DNA of 64,000 bases from Roseihalotalea indica (GCF_022458895.1 NZ_JAINFL010000005.1:372001-436000), one strand, 5' to 3'. Counted from the stretch's first letter, positions 48,999-58,846 are shown. The notes: generated by a model not told the origin, from the letters alone. Made by a program: numbers and translations.

Positions 48999-50084
48999 AT
49001 GGCTGATTCAATACTGGTGGGCACCGCTAAAGGACTTGTGCAGTACCAAAAAGGCAGTGGTGGAGATTGGAAGGAAGCACAAGTGTATTTTCAGGGGTTT
49101 GATGTTTCTCTTTTATACGTAGACAAGCGTATTAATCGCTGGTGGGTAGGCTTGTCTCATAAGCATTGGGGGGAAAAGCTCCACTTCTCTGATGATGCCG
49201 GTACCACCTGGCAGGAAACTGCGGTCCCTACCTTACACAACGAGTCACTTCCTACCGGCAAGCCTGCTAAGCTGCGGCAACTCTGGTGTATGCAGCAGGG
49301 GGGAGATGATCAGCCCGATACGCTTTGGCTGGGCACCGACCCAGGAGCACTGTTCAAAAGCGAAGATCAGGGAGAGTCCTTTCACCTGGTGCGGGGCTTG
49401 TGGGATCATCCCAGTCGGCAACAGCCCGGGCAGTGGTTCGGCGCTGGCAGCGATACTCCATTTATTCATTCTATTGTAGTAGACCCTCAAGACAGTCATC
49501 ATGTGTATGTTGCGGTGAGCTGTGCCGGGGTGTTTGAAACCACCGATGGCGGGCACCACTGGCACCCCCGAAACCAGGGGCTGGTAGCAGCTTACTTACC
49601 TAACCCGGAGGTAGAAGTCGGCCATGATCCGCATTGTTTGCTGATGCCCCGGCAGTACCCCAACGTACTATGGCAACAGAATCACTGCGGAATTTACTAC
49701 TCTGAGAATGGAGGCATACAGTGGCAGGAGGTATCTGATGCCTCAGGCATACCGTATTATGGGTTTGCTTTAGCGGTTGATGATAAAGACCCACGCCGGG
49801 CTTGGGTGATTCCCGCCGAAAGCGATGCTCAACGAGTAGCCGCCGGACTGGCTTTGCGGGTATTCCAGACCAACAATCAGGGAAGAAGTTGGGAAAGTGT
49901 AAGCGATGGGCTACCCCAGCAGCAGGCTTTTGACCTCGTTTTACGTCAGGCTTTTGCCAAGCAAAACAAGCTGATGGTGTTTGGTACGAATAACGGTAAT
50001 CTCTACCTATCGGATACGGAACGCATCCACTGGAGAACAATCTCATATACCCTGCCTAAAGTCAACTCCGTCATCATTATCTAG
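48999..50084 (+). CDS. BNR/Asp-box beta-propeller (sortilin/sialidase-like)
   Basis: A 361-residue cytoplasmic-looking protein without a signal peptide. It has repeated Asp-box blades: FSDDAGTTWQE, KSEDQGESFHLV, TTDGGHHWHP, YSENGGIQWQE, TNNQGRSWES. This is the WD40/YVTN/BNR-like family often annotated exo-alpha-sialidase, yet the sialidase catalytic Arg triad and Tyr-Glu pair are not evident. It starts 8 nt after the ThiS/MoaD-like gene, a pairing that also occurs elsewhere, so it may act with that carrier in sulfur transfer or as a scaffold. The C-terminus ends in a convergent arrangement with SusD. Confidence 0.8.
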   Translation: MADSILVGTAKGLVQYQKGSGGDWKEAQVYFQGFDVSLLYVDKRINRWWVGLSHKHWGEKLHFSDDAGTTWQETAVPTLHNESLPTGKPAKLRQLWCMQQGGDDQPDTLWLGTDPGALFKSEDQGESFHLVRGLWDHPSRQQPGQWFGAGSDTPFIHSIVVDPQDSHHVYVAVSCAGVFETTDGGHHWHPRNQGLVAAYLPNPEVEVGHDPHCLLMPRQYPNVLWQQNHCGIYYSENGGIQWQEVSDASGIPYYGFALAVDDKDPRRAWVIPAESDAQRVAAGLALRVFQTNNQGRSWESVSDGLPQQQAFDLVLRQAFAKQNKLMVFGTNNGNLYLSDTERIHWRTISYTLPKVNSVIII

Positions 50085-50173
50085 CTGCCTCAGCTGTCTG
50101 TTTCAACTACCTAATTATTACCTCGTCATTATGAGGCGTTGCTCCGCCAAGGATTAACGAGAACAGACCAGAG

Positions 50174-50213
50174 CAGTCGAGACTCGACCATTACCACGGT
50201 CGAGTCTCGACTG
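50174..50213. terminator. Perfect 16-bp inverted repeat after BNR gene
   Basis: CAGTCGAGACTCGACC (50174-50189) pairs with GGTCGAGTCTCGACTG (50198-50213) across an 8-nt loop; each arm also contains the near-palindrome TCGAGACTCGA. It lies between convergent genes and may terminate the plus-strand BNR transcript, though the following sequence is not U-rich. Confidence 0.5.
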
Positions 50214-50293
50214 TTACTGTAGTTAAGTTCTAAGTACCCTAATAATCGAGGTTAGAGTAAGAGGTCTGATGACTGCGTCCGTAGCGTAGGTAA

Positions 50294-50330
50294 ACATAAA
50301 AAAACCGCCAGAATCACTCCAGGCGGTTTT
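50294..50330 (-). terminator. Intrinsic terminator of SusCD operon
   Basis: AAAACCGCC (50301-50309) pairs with GGCGGTTTT (50322-50330) across a 12-nt loop. On the minus strand the stem is followed by a U-run (A-run 50298-50304). It lies 21 nt past the SusD stop. Confidence 0.85.
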
Positions 50331-50350
50331 AGGTAAAACGTGCTTAACAG

Positions 50351-51793
50351 TTAGGTGCCATAACCAGGGGCTTGTTGAATGTTTTTATTCACATCCGTTT
50401 CCTCCTGAGGCAATGGCAGTATAAACCGGTCGTTCGGAAAGCTTACCTCGCAGGTTGGCGATGTGCAATCGGTTCGTACCAGGTTCTGCTGGTTTCGGGT
50501 GATATCAAAGATCCGGTGCCCTTCGGCAAACAGCTCTCTTCGCCTTTCTTCCAAAATAGCGTCAATTAAAGGTTGCCCGCTTAATCCGCTTAGCGGTGCT
50601 ACTCCGGCCCGTACACGAATCTGGTTGAGGTCAGCCAGGGCTGCGGCAGCCTCACCGGTTTTGGCCAGCGCCTCGGCCCGGTTCAGTAATACTTCTGATA
50701 AACGAATGACCGGTACATTATCTGTATTGATGCTAGCTCCTGAACTAGGAAATTTATTCACTCGCTTCCCTTCGCCCGCCGCGTTGGCGTAGAGTCCGCC
50801 ATCCAGGTTATCATCATCACTAAACAAGGTGGCTCGGATGTCGCCTTCTTCAAACAGTGCAAATAACTGCCGGGAGGGCAAATAGTCGCCGTAGCCCGAT
50901 TTCTTATACATACCTCCCAGATGATCTGACCCAGGATTGTCCACAGAGTTAAAAATGATCTCAAAGATAGCTTCCGAAGAGTTGCCATCTAAAAACTGGC
51001 TAGCATAAGCATCCCGGGTTACCAGCGTGAACTTTTCACTGTTGATGACCTCTGAGGCTAAACTCGCTGCCTCTTCGTACTCTCCCATGTAAAGATAAAC
51101 TCGGGAAAGTAAGGCCTGAGCGGCTTCTTTAGAGATAGTACCCGCATTTTCCGGATCAATAGTGAGTAACGGAATAGCCGCTTCGAAGTCGGAAATAATT
51201 CGGGTGTATACTTCGGCTACTGTGTTCCGGGCCGGCCGTGCTTCCGGATCAAACTCGGTAACAATCGGAATACCGGGGTGAGAGGCATCAGAAGTAAAAG
51301 TATACGTTTGAGCAAACAAGCGCACCAGATCAAAATGACCCAGTGCCCGAACGGCATACGCCTGACCGATCAGGTTATTGAACTCTGCCTGCTGATCAGG
51401 AAACGGTTCATACTCGGCGTTGATCATCTGGTTGGCTATATTAATCAGTTCATAAATTTCCGCCCAGAACTCCCGGTGTTCGCTTTGGTTAGTGGTGGGA
51501 GCACCATTGTATTCTGCCCACTCTTTACCACGATTGGCACTGGCATTTTGCTTGATGTCTTCTCCCATAACATCCGGGATCAGCACAAAATAACGACCGT
51601 AATAGTCAGCCAGTTGCATCTGGTCATAGGCTCCTAAGATAGCCGCCTGAAAATCATCAACGGTTTGCAGAAAATCATCATTAGGTACTTGCAGCGGTGG
51701 TTGCAAATCCAGAAAATCGTCTCCGCAGGACACATTGAATAGCATCAGCGGAAGCAGTAATACTAATTTATATATCTTCTTTAGTGTCTTCAT
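50351..51793 (-). CDS. SusD/RagB-family nutrient uptake lipoprotein
   Basis: A 480-residue SusD homologue. The lipoprotein signal MKTLKKIYKLVLLLPLMLFNVSC ends with Cys23. The TPR-like scaffold contains FLQTVDDFQAAILGAYDQM, QAYAVRALGHFDLVRLFAQTYTF, RNTVAEVYTRIISDFEAAIPLL, ALLSRVYLYMGEYEEAASLASEVI and the C-terminal signature VPVIRLSEVLLNRAEALAKTG, LDAILEERRRELFAEGHRIFDI. SusD proteins sit on the outer face and capture oligosaccharides or peptides for the TonB-dependent SusC partner, whose gene ends 4 nt upstream. The substrate is unknown. Confidence 0.93.
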   Translation of the reverse strand: MKTLKKIYKLVLLLPLMLFNVSCGDDFLDLQPPLQVPNDDFLQTVDDFQAAILGAYDQMQLADYYGRYFVLIPDVMGEDIKQNASANRGKEWAEYNGAPTTNQSEHREFWAEIYELINIANQMINAEYEPFPDQQAEFNNLIGQAYAVRALGHFDLVRLFAQTYTFTSDASHPGIPIVTEFDPEARPARNTVAEVYTRIISDFEAAIPLLTIDPENAGTISKEAAQALLSRVYLYMGEYEEAASLASEVINSEKFTLVTRDAYASQFLDGNSSEAIFEIIFNSVDNPGSDHLGGMYKKSGYGDYLPSRQLFALFEEGDIRATLFSDDDNLDGGLYANAAGEGKRVNKFPSSGASINTDNVPVIRLSEVLLNRAEALAKTGEAAAALADLNQIRVRAGVAPLSGLSGQPLIDAILEERRRELFAEGHRIFDITRNQQNLVRTDCTSPTCEVSFPNDRFILPLPQEETDVNKNIQQAPGYGT

Positions 51794-51797
51794 CTTA

Positions 51798-54700
51798 TTA
51801 AATGCCTATGTTTAGAACGAAACTAACAGTTTTATTAATTGGGGTGACGGTGTCATATACTCCGCTGATGGTCTGCTCCGGGTCGAAATACAGGTTATCG
51901 TCTTTGGCCCAGGTCCAGTAGTTATTCATGAGCACCGATAGCTGTAGCGATCGCAGTTTTAGAGCGCTAAGCAAAGTTGATGGTACATTGTATGACAGAC
52001 TAAGCGTTCTGAGCCGAACGTAGTCACCAGCAAACAAATACCGGTCAGAGTCCTGCTGGTTAGAGCTTTGATTACCGCCCCAGCGAAACTGAGGGAACAG
52101 CGCCTGCTGACCGGGCGTGGTCCATCGGTTCTCATACGCATAGAGCGAAGTGCTGCGGGGGGTAAAGCGTCCGTCGCCGTGAATTACCCAGCCTGGCCCA
52201 TCATATACATAATTACCGAACTGATAATTGAGCTGGGTAGCCAGCGTAAAGCTTTTGTATTGGGCACTCAGATTAAAAGCACCGAAGAAATCTGGAGTGG
52301 CACTTTTACCATCGTAGAAGCGGGTCGCATTGTTGATTTCATTGGTGGTTTCGGTCTTGGTTGCATCGGTATACCAGAGTGGGTCGCCGTTAGCCGGATC
52401 AACTCCTGCCCATCCGTACAGGAAGTATTCCTGAAAGTCACGCCCTTCTTCGCGCCGTTTGGTGCCATCTACAATGGCTTCGTCCAGGCTGGTGATTTCG
52501 TTTTGAATAGTGGAGAAATTGATGCCGGCACTTAACAAAAAGTCTGGAGTAGAAACCAGATCAGCATTGATTTGAATTTCAAGTCCGGTATTCTTCATGT
52601 CGCTAATATTGGAAAGTTGCTCCCGAAAACCCGTAGTGCGCGATAGAGGTCGGTTTAAGATCAGGTCAGTAGACTGACGAATGAAGTATTCGATCGTAGC
52701 ATTAACCCGGCTCTTGAATCCGGTAAAATCCAACCCTACGTTAAAGTTACCTTGTGACTCCCAAGTGAGTGCCGGGTTTCCGATAGAAAGCGGGGCGGCT
52801 CCCGGAGTTCCGTCATATTCCCGGGCAAACCCATAAGTTTCGGCCCACAGATAATTATCGTCAGTATCTGCATTATTATCGTCAATATTAGCATTTCCGG
52901 TTTTGCCGTAGCTAGCCCGAAGTTTCAGGAAGTCTACGAAGTCAACATTCTGCATAAAGCTTTCTTCACTGATTGAGTATCCCCCTCCAATTGACCAGAA
53001 GGTTCCGTAGCGGGATTCCGGACCAAAGCGGGAAGAACCGTCTCTGCGTAACGATGCCGTCAGGTAATACTTCTGATCAAAGTCGTAGCTTATGCGGCTG
53101 AACAAGGACTGAAAGGCGTACTCAGAGCGGCTGGTAAACGTCTCAGACTGGGGGTTAGCTCCGGCAGATACGTAAATCAACGATGGGTGGGAGAACCCTT
53201 CCACCGATAAATCCAGTTGATCGGTTTTTACTTTCTGGGTTTCGTATCCTGCCAGCACATCCAGGTTATGCTTTTCGGCAAAGATGGTATTGTACGTCAG
53301 GGTTTGAGTGCCTAACCAGTTTAGCTGGTCCGTGGCGGCTTCCTGAGCACTGCCATTTACATTTCTACCATCTCCGTACCGGGCATTGCTGAAAATATAG
53401 TCATCAACCTGGATCAGGTCAAAGGACCAGGCGGAGCGGAACGTCAGATTATCCAGGATATCATAAGATACGCTGAGGTTATCAATGATCCGGGTTTGTT
53501 CTCGTTCGCGGCGATCATCCGAGAGGTGGCCCCGTGGGTTATTCCCACCCATAAAGAAATCCCAATGGTCACCATAAAATCGTCCTTGTTCATCGTACAC
53601 GGGTATGGACGGAGCCATTAGATAAGCCAGGTAGAAGGGCGCCTGCCAGCGAGTACCATCAGTAATGCCCCGCTGGTTGAAGTACGAGAGCGTGAGATTA
53701 TTAGTAACCGAGAGTTTGTCAGTCAGGGCAGCGGTCAGGTTAGCCCGGGTTGAGTACCGATCAAACTGGTTATTGACCACAATACCATCCTGTTTCAGAA
53801 CATTTCCGGAAACAAAGTACGTGAGCTTGTCAGATCCACCTGATGCACTGATATTATAATCCTGCGTAACTCCGGTTTGCGTAATTTCATCCAGCCAGTT
53901 GGTATTGGCCCGTTCGGGAAATTGCTGATTATACAATTCCAGCGCTTCGGCTTCAGTATCATACGTGCCAGCATTGAGATAGCCTTCTACATACAGTTGA
54001 CGATATTGCTCTTCATTAAGTGGTTCTAACAGGTTGTTATAAGCCGGAGAAGAGAAGCCGACCCGGGCACGCAGGTCAATCTTGGCTGCACCCTTTGAGC
54101 CGCTTTTGGTGGTGATTAGTACTACTCCATTAGCGCCCCGGGCTCCGTAAATAGCAGTGGAAGACGCATCTTTTAATACCACAATGTTCTCAATATCATT
54201 CGGATTAATAGCCGCCAATGGATTCGCACTTTTTCCGCCATTATCAAAATCAGTTGTGGTCAGCGAGCTACTACCGGAAGTAACCGGGATACCATCAATA
54301 ACATACAGCGGATCATTCGATGCGTTGATAGAACCTGTTCCCCTGATACGTATAGCGACGCCTGCACCGGGAGCACCGTCCTGAGCTACCACCTGAACTC
54401 CGGGGGAGTTACCTTGTAGAGCCTCCTGAAAAGAAGGAGCCGGAACCTGCTGAAGTTGTTCTGAACTCACCACGTTCACCGAGCCGGTGAGCTCTTCCTT
54501 CCGTTTGGTGCCGTAGCCTACTACTACCACTTCCGATAACTCAGTAAGGTCAGGCTCAAGCGATACATCAATCGTTGATTGATTGCCGACGGGTACCTCT
54601 TTGGTGGCAAAACCGACAAAAGAAAAAACAAGCGTGGCATTACTACCGCTCACGTTGATGCGATAGTTTCCGTCAATATCGCTGATCGTACCGGTAGTAG

Positions 54701-54839
54701 TGCCTTTAACAAATACGCTAACTCCCGGGAGACCCTGCTCGTTCTCGTCGAGGATCTTCCCCGACACGGTGTTTTGTTGTCCGTGGGCAGTATAAACCCA
54801 AAGGAACAGCAATGAGAAAGTAATTAATAGATGTTTCAT
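51798..54839 (-). CDS. SusC/RagA TonB-dependent outer-membrane transporter
   Basis: 1013 residues from the ATG at 54839 (another ATG directly before it is equally possible). Signal peptide MKHLLITFSLLFLWVYTAHGQ. A carboxypeptidase-like domain (VSGKILDENEQGLPGVSVFVKGTTTGTISDIDGNYRI) precedes the TonB plug (ELSEVVVVGYGTKRKEELTGSVNVVSSEQL, IRIRGTGSINASNDPLYVIDGIPV, SSTAIYGARGANGVVLITTKSG). About 750 residues of beta-barrel follow, with the typical SGSDKL-type strands and the C-terminal NKTVSFVLNIGI. It imports the ligand captured by the SusD protein, energised by TonB. No ECF sigma/anti-sigma pair is adjacent. The region before the start has an inverted repeat (54931-54949). Confidence 0.93.
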   Translation of the reverse strand: MKHLLITFSLLFLWVYTAHGQQNTVSGKILDENEQGLPGVSVFVKGTTTGTISDIDGNYRINVSGSNATLVFSFVGFATKEVPVGNQSTIDVSLEPDLTELSEVVVVGYGTKRKEELTGSVNVVSSEQLQQVPAPSFQEALQGNSPGVQVVAQDGAPGAGVAIRIRGTGSINASNDPLYVIDGIPVTSGSSSLTTTDFDNGGKSANPLAAINPNDIENIVVLKDASSTAIYGARGANGVVLITTKSGSKGAAKIDLRARVGFSSPAYNNLLEPLNEEQYRQLYVEGYLNAGTYDTEAEALELYNQQFPERANTNWLDEITQTGVTQDYNISASGGSDKLTYFVSGNVLKQDGIVVNNQFDRYSTRANLTAALTDKLSVTNNLTLSYFNQRGITDGTRWQAPFYLAYLMAPSIPVYDEQGRFYGDHWDFFMGGNNPRGHLSDDRREREQTRIIDNLSVSYDILDNLTFRSAWSFDLIQVDDYIFSNARYGDGRNVNGSAQEAATDQLNWLGTQTLTYNTIFAEKHNLDVLAGYETQKVKTDQLDLSVEGFSHPSLIYVSAGANPQSETFTSRSEYAFQSLFSRISYDFDQKYYLTASLRRDGSSRFGPESRYGTFWSIGGGYSISEESFMQNVDFVDFLKLRASYGKTGNANIDDNNADTDDNYLWAETYGFAREYDGTPGAAPLSIGNPALTWESQGNFNVGLDFTGFKSRVNATIEYFIRQSTDLILNRPLSRTTGFREQLSNISDMKNTGLEIQINADLVSTPDFLLSAGINFSTIQNEITSLDEAIVDGTKRREEGRDFQEYFLYGWAGVDPANGDPLWYTDATKTETTNEINNATRFYDGKSATPDFFGAFNLSAQYKSFTLATQLNYQFGNYVYDGPGWVIHGDGRFTPRSTSLYAYENRWTTPGQQALFPQFRWGGNQSSNQQDSDRYLFAGDYVRLRTLSLSYNVPSTLLSALKLRSLQLSVLMNNYWTWAKDDNLYFDPEQTISGVYDTVTPINKTVSFVLNIGI

Positions 54840-55322
54840 CATAGCATTATAGTGTAGGTGATAAAAGTTAACTTTTCTAACTGATAGCGCAGGTTTCAAC
54901 TTATAGAAAAAAATTAATAAATGGGTATTTTTCGGTTTATAATACCGAATTTTATTAGTAAATAAATATTTAATTTTATATTGTACGTTTGTGGCAGTAG
55001 ATTATTAAAAGATGTTATGTTGAGGTATATCCGAATAATTGATAGTGGTACATTACCTTATGCTGCCATTTTGATAGCCTGTTGATCAGTGCTTTGATCT
55101 TCGGAAAACCGTCCTTCAGATACAGATATCCTCAGGGCTTGTCGCCCAACATTTTACTTTATAACTTTAAGCTTATCAGGCAATTCCATAGTCATCTCAC
55201 CTTGACGAAGAGCAAACTGCCTGGGTGCTGCTGGTATAAGCTGATAGTAATACTTGGGAGGTTATTGGGTTAGAATGTAGAATGTTGTTATTATTGAACT
55301 CGTTATTTCAATATATTTATCT
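54840..55322. other. 483-bp divergent region between SusC and BNR genes
   Basis: AT-rich. An inverted repeat TTCGGT-N7-ACCGAA lies at 54931-54949, about 90 nt upstream of the SusC start, and could be an operator. On the plus strand TACGTTTG (54984-54991) fits TAnnTTTG, but no -33 box is spaced well. Nothing else was recognised, and the short frames look non-coding. Confidence 0.4.
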
Positions 55323-58300
55323 ATGAAACACTTCATGACCAAAACATTATTTCTTTTTGCTGCCATTGGCTTATCATTGGGCACATTTGCCCAGGAAGCT
55401 TCAATGGACCTTACTCCACTGGATGGAATGGCGTACCGGAATGTAGGGCCGCTCCGGGGCGGAAGGGTGACTACCGTAGCGGGTATTCCTTCTCAGCCCA
55501 GCGTCTTTTATATGGGTAGCACCGGGGGCGGCGTATGGAAAACCACTGACTATGGCCAAAACTGGAAAAACGTGTCGGATGGTTATTTTCAAAGCCCTTC
55601 AACGGGTGCTATCCGGGTAGCCGAGTCTGATCCCAATATTGTGTATGTAGGCACCGGCTCCGATGGCATTCGTAGTAATGTGATTACCGGAAAAGGGGTT
55701 TACAAATCAACCGATGCCGGAGAAAGCTGGGATTTTCTTGGGTTGAAAGAAACCGGGCAGATTGGTGCCGTTGAAATCGACCCATCCAATCCTGACCGGG
55801 TTTTTGTAGCAGCTATTGGTCAGGCATTTGCGCCCAATGAAGAGCGCGGGGTTTACCGTACAGAAGATGGCGGGGCCAACTGGGAAAAAGTACTGTTTCA
55901 CTCGGATTCAGTCGGTTCAGCCGATCTGGAGTTTAAACCGGATGATCCTCAGGTTATCTACGCTACACTCTGGCTGGCCCGGCGTAAACCCTGGACTATC
56001 ATCAGTGGTGGAACTGAAGGCGGTATTTATAAATCAACGGATGGTGGTGATACTTGGGAGAAAAAAACAAATGGATTACCGCAAGATCTGATCGGGAAGA
56101 TTGACCTGGCAGTGTCGGCAGATGACCCCGAACGCTTGTATGCGTTGGTAGAAGCTCCGGAAGGAGAGGGAGGTTTGTACCGGTCTGATGACGCTGGTGA
56201 AAGCTTTACCCTGATCAGCACCAAAAAAGACTTGCTGGATCGTCCCTTCTACTACTGTAATGTGGACGCTAATCCTAAAAATGCTGATGAGATTTTTAGC
56301 AGTGCCACGCGCTTTTTCAGATCTACCAACGGTGGAAAAAGCTGGGAACGGCTATCTACCCCCCACGGTGATAACCACGACCTCTGGATCAACCCCAACG
56401 ATACTTCTATCTGGATTCAGTCAAACGACGGCGGAGCCAATGTAACGCTCAATGGAGGCAAAACCTGGTCTACCCAGTACAATCAGCCCACCTCTGAGCT
56501 ATACCAGGTTGATATTGACGATCAGCTAGTTTACTGGCTATATGCCGGGCAACAGGATAATACGACCATTGCGGTTCCTAGTCTTCCACCATTCGGCCCT
56601 CAAGCCGGTGCCACAGCCTATATTGCCGGGGTAGGAGGTTGTGAAACAGGACCCGCTGTACCTAAGCCCGGTGATCCGAATATTGTATATGCCAACTGCA
56701 AAGGCCGATTCGGTGTGTACAACAAAAGCACTGGTCAGGAGCAGCAGTATTACGTAGGAGCATCTAATATGTATGGGCACAATCCCAGTGAGCTGGAGTA
56801 CCGGTTTCAGCGCGTTTCGCCGGTACACGTGTCGCCTCATAACCCCGATATGGTCTATCATGCTTCACAGTTTGTGCACAAAACCACCGATGACGGAAAA
56901 ACCTGGGAAACCATTTCGCCTGATCTGACAGCCTTCACACCCGAAACCCAGGTGATCTCTGGTTCTCCCATCACGCGAGATGTAACCGGTGAAGAATTTT
57001 ACAGCACCATTTATGACATCGGGGAGTCGCCGGTTCAGGCCGGAATTATCTGGACGGGGGCGAATGACGGTCCGGTATATGTTACCCAGAATGGCGGTGG
57101 CGAATGGACCAACGTTACTCCCGAGGACCTTCCGGAAGGGGGACGGGTAGAAACTATTGAGCCTTCGCCCCATGCAGCAGGAAAAGCCTATTTTGCTACT
57201 TATCGTTACTTGCTGGGTGACTGGAAACCGTACATTTACAAAACCGAAGACTTCGGAAAAACCTGGGATTTACTTACTGATGGTGCCAATGGTATTCCAG
57301 CTGACTTCCCTACTTTTGTCGTTCGCGAAGATCCTGAAAAAGAGGGTTTACTGTATGCGGGTACTATGTTTGGTGCTTATGTATCCTTTGACGATGGCCA
57401 GCAATGGCAGCCATTCCAGCAAAATCTGCCAGTTACGCCGATTACCGATATGAAAATACATCAGGATGATCTGGTACTATCAACGATGGGGCGGGGCTTC
57501 TGGATTATGGATGGAGTATCACCGCTGCGTGCTATGACTGAAGACGTGGCTAGCGAGCCGGTAGCCTTATTTCCGCCAACCGATGCTTACCGTATGCGCT
57601 ATGAAGAAACTGATTCTGCTGAGGTGCCTATGTACCCCACTGCCGGTGTCATTATCGACTATTACCTGGCTGAAGATGTATCGGATGCTATGCTGGAGGT
57701 TTTAGATGCCAATGGAAAAGTAATCCGCAGTTTCTCCAGCAAAACCGGTCAGGGAGAAGAAGTTGACAAAACCCCGGATATGGGTACTGGTTTTTCAGCA
57801 TTGGATAATCAGATAACACTTGTCAGCAGTGCTGGAGGGCATCGTATGGTGTGGGATCTACGGCAGGCCGGCCCCTGGAGCGAAGATGTAAGCAGAAGTG
57901 GGCAGGGTGGCCCCATGGTGGTGCCTGGCACATACACCATCCGGCTTACGGCTGATGGAACTACCTTAGAAGAAACCGCCAAAGTAATGGAGGACCCCCG
58001 GGTCATGGAAGCCGGAGTAACGGCTACTGACCTGGAGGCGCAGCAGGAGCTGGCTCTACAGGTGCGTGACCTCCTTTCCGAAGCCCGAAAGCTGGAGTAT
58101 CAGATCACTACTCGGAAAAATGAACTGGACTCACTCATGGAACAGGGCAAGCTGAAGAACTCTATGAAAAAAGAGCTTAAAGCCATTAATGAGGTGATGG
58201 ATAAAATAACTACTGCCGAAGGGCGATACATGACGCCCATGCTGGTAGATCAGGCCTCGTATCTGTATTATATGTTAGAGCAAGCCGACCAGCGCCCGGG

Positions 58301-58388
58301 CAAAGATGCGTACGAGCGCTATGAAGCATTAAATGACCAACTGAATAGCCTCCAGACCGATAATAATGAATATATAGGAAGTTGGTAG
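55323..58388 (+). CDS. Large secreted BNR/Asp-box propeller protein
   Basis: A 1021-residue protein with a signal peptide (MKHFMTKTLFLFAAIGLSLGTFAQ). Many Asp-box blades are visible: KTTDYGQNWKN, KSTDAGESWDF, RTEDGGANWEK, KSTDGGDTWEK, RSTNGGKSWER, KTTDDGKTWET, VTQNGGGEWTN, KTEDFGKTWDL. The central part around TTIAVPSLPPFGPQAGATAYIAG is the second propeller of the VPS10/sortilin-like arrangement. A C-terminal Ig-like and coiled-coil region (LQVRDLLSEARKLEYQITTRKNELDSLMEQGKLKN) ends the protein. Such proteins are common in Bacteroidota, secreted and uncharacterised; some are annotated glycosyl hydrolase without evidence of catalysis. It is divergent from SusCD, so a role in the same uptake locus is possible but not proven. 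Confidence 0.82.
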   Translation: MKHFMTKTLFLFAAIGLSLGTFAQEASMDLTPLDGMAYRNVGPLRGGRVTTVAGIPSQPSVFYMGSTGGGVWKTTDYGQNWKNVSDGYFQSPSTGAIRVAESDPNIVYVGTGSDGIRSNVITGKGVYKSTDAGESWDFLGLKETGQIGAVEIDPSNPDRVFVAAIGQAFAPNEERGVYRTEDGGANWEKVLFHSDSVGSADLEFKPDDPQVIYATLWLARRKPWTIISGGTEGGIYKSTDGGDTWEKKTNGLPQDLIGKIDLAVSADDPERLYALVEAPEGEGGLYRSDDAGESFTLISTKKDLLDRPFYYCNVDANPKNADEIFSSATRFFRSTNGGKSWERLSTPHGDNHDLWINPNDTSIWIQSNDGGANVTLNGGKTWSTQYNQPTSELYQVDIDDQLVYWLYAGQQDNTTIAVPSLPPFGPQAGATAYIAGVGGCETGPAVPKPGDPNIVYANCKGRFGVYNKSTGQEQQYYVGASNMYGHNPSELEYRFQRVSPVHVSPHNPDMVYHASQFVHKTTDDGKTWETISPDLTAFTPETQVISGSPITRDVTGEEFYSTIYDIGESPVQAGIIWTGANDGPVYVTQNGGGEWTNVTPEDLPEGGRVETIEPSPHAAGKAYFATYRYLLGDWKPYIYKTEDFGKTWDLLTDGANGIPADFPTFVVREDPEKEGLLYAGTMFGAYVSFDDGQQWQPFQQNLPVTPITDMKIHQDDLVLSTMGRGFWIMDGVSPLRAMTEDVASEPVALFPPTDAYRMRYEETDSAEVPMYPTAGVIIDYYLAEDVSDAMLEVLDANGKVIRSFSSKTGQGEEVDKTPDMGTGFSALDNQITLVSSAGGHRMVWDLRQAGPWSEDVSRSGQGGPMVVPGTYTIRLTADGTTLEETAKVMEDPRVMEAGVTATDLEAQQELALQVRDLLSEARKLEYQITTRKNELDSLMEQGKLKNSMKKELKAINEVMDKITTAEGRYMTPMLVDQASYLYYMLEQADQRPGKDAYERYEALNDQLNSLQTDNNEYIGSW

Positions 58389-58434
58389 CCCTAACGGTAA
58401 ACCTATAAATTACTATCGAGGTAACATTCGCAAT

Positions 58435-58496
58435 GACTTCGGAAGTTTGGAAAATCATAACCCATCATATCCTTGATTTCTTGAACTTCCGAAGTC
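58435..58496 (+). repeat. Hairpin repeat core, copy D
   Basis: 62 bp bounded by GACTTCGGAAGTTT (58435-58448) and GAACTTCCGAAGTC (58483-58496). Only 13 of 14 bases pair. The interior is unrelated to copies A and B, while size and termini are kept. A T-run (58497-58501) follows, so it may double as the terminator of the BNR gene. The rest of the gap to 58846 is AT-rich without recognisable genes. Confidence 0.75.
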
Positions 58497-58846
58497 TTTT
58501 TCGTTTAGCGACAAAAGACACTATATCTCCTATCCGCTTTCCTATACTTAAAAAAGAGGATACACTCATGGGCATTAGGATTTGAGTTTTGGGTACTTGA
58601 TTCCTTTTTTTCAACAAGCTAAAAAAGTGATGAAATCCCAACTCATGCTCTTTAAAACCCAATCTCTTCCTTTTACAAAAAAATTTCACCTCCGGGTTAC
58701 CTACCTGTTATAGTGTACACTAAGAGGTATAGCGCTTAAGAAGAGAATGAGGATATACTCAATTTTGAGTATTGTTCCTGAAGAGTAACCTCATTAACTT
58801 CGAAACTGGAAAAAACTTATTTGTACCATAGTTAACGCTACTCGCT

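Noticed and set aside
58465..58689. Minus-strand 74-residue frame in the gap before the last operon
   Set aside because: Overlaps hairpin copy D and consists of Lys/Arg/Phe-rich AT-driven sequence; no homology pattern recognised.
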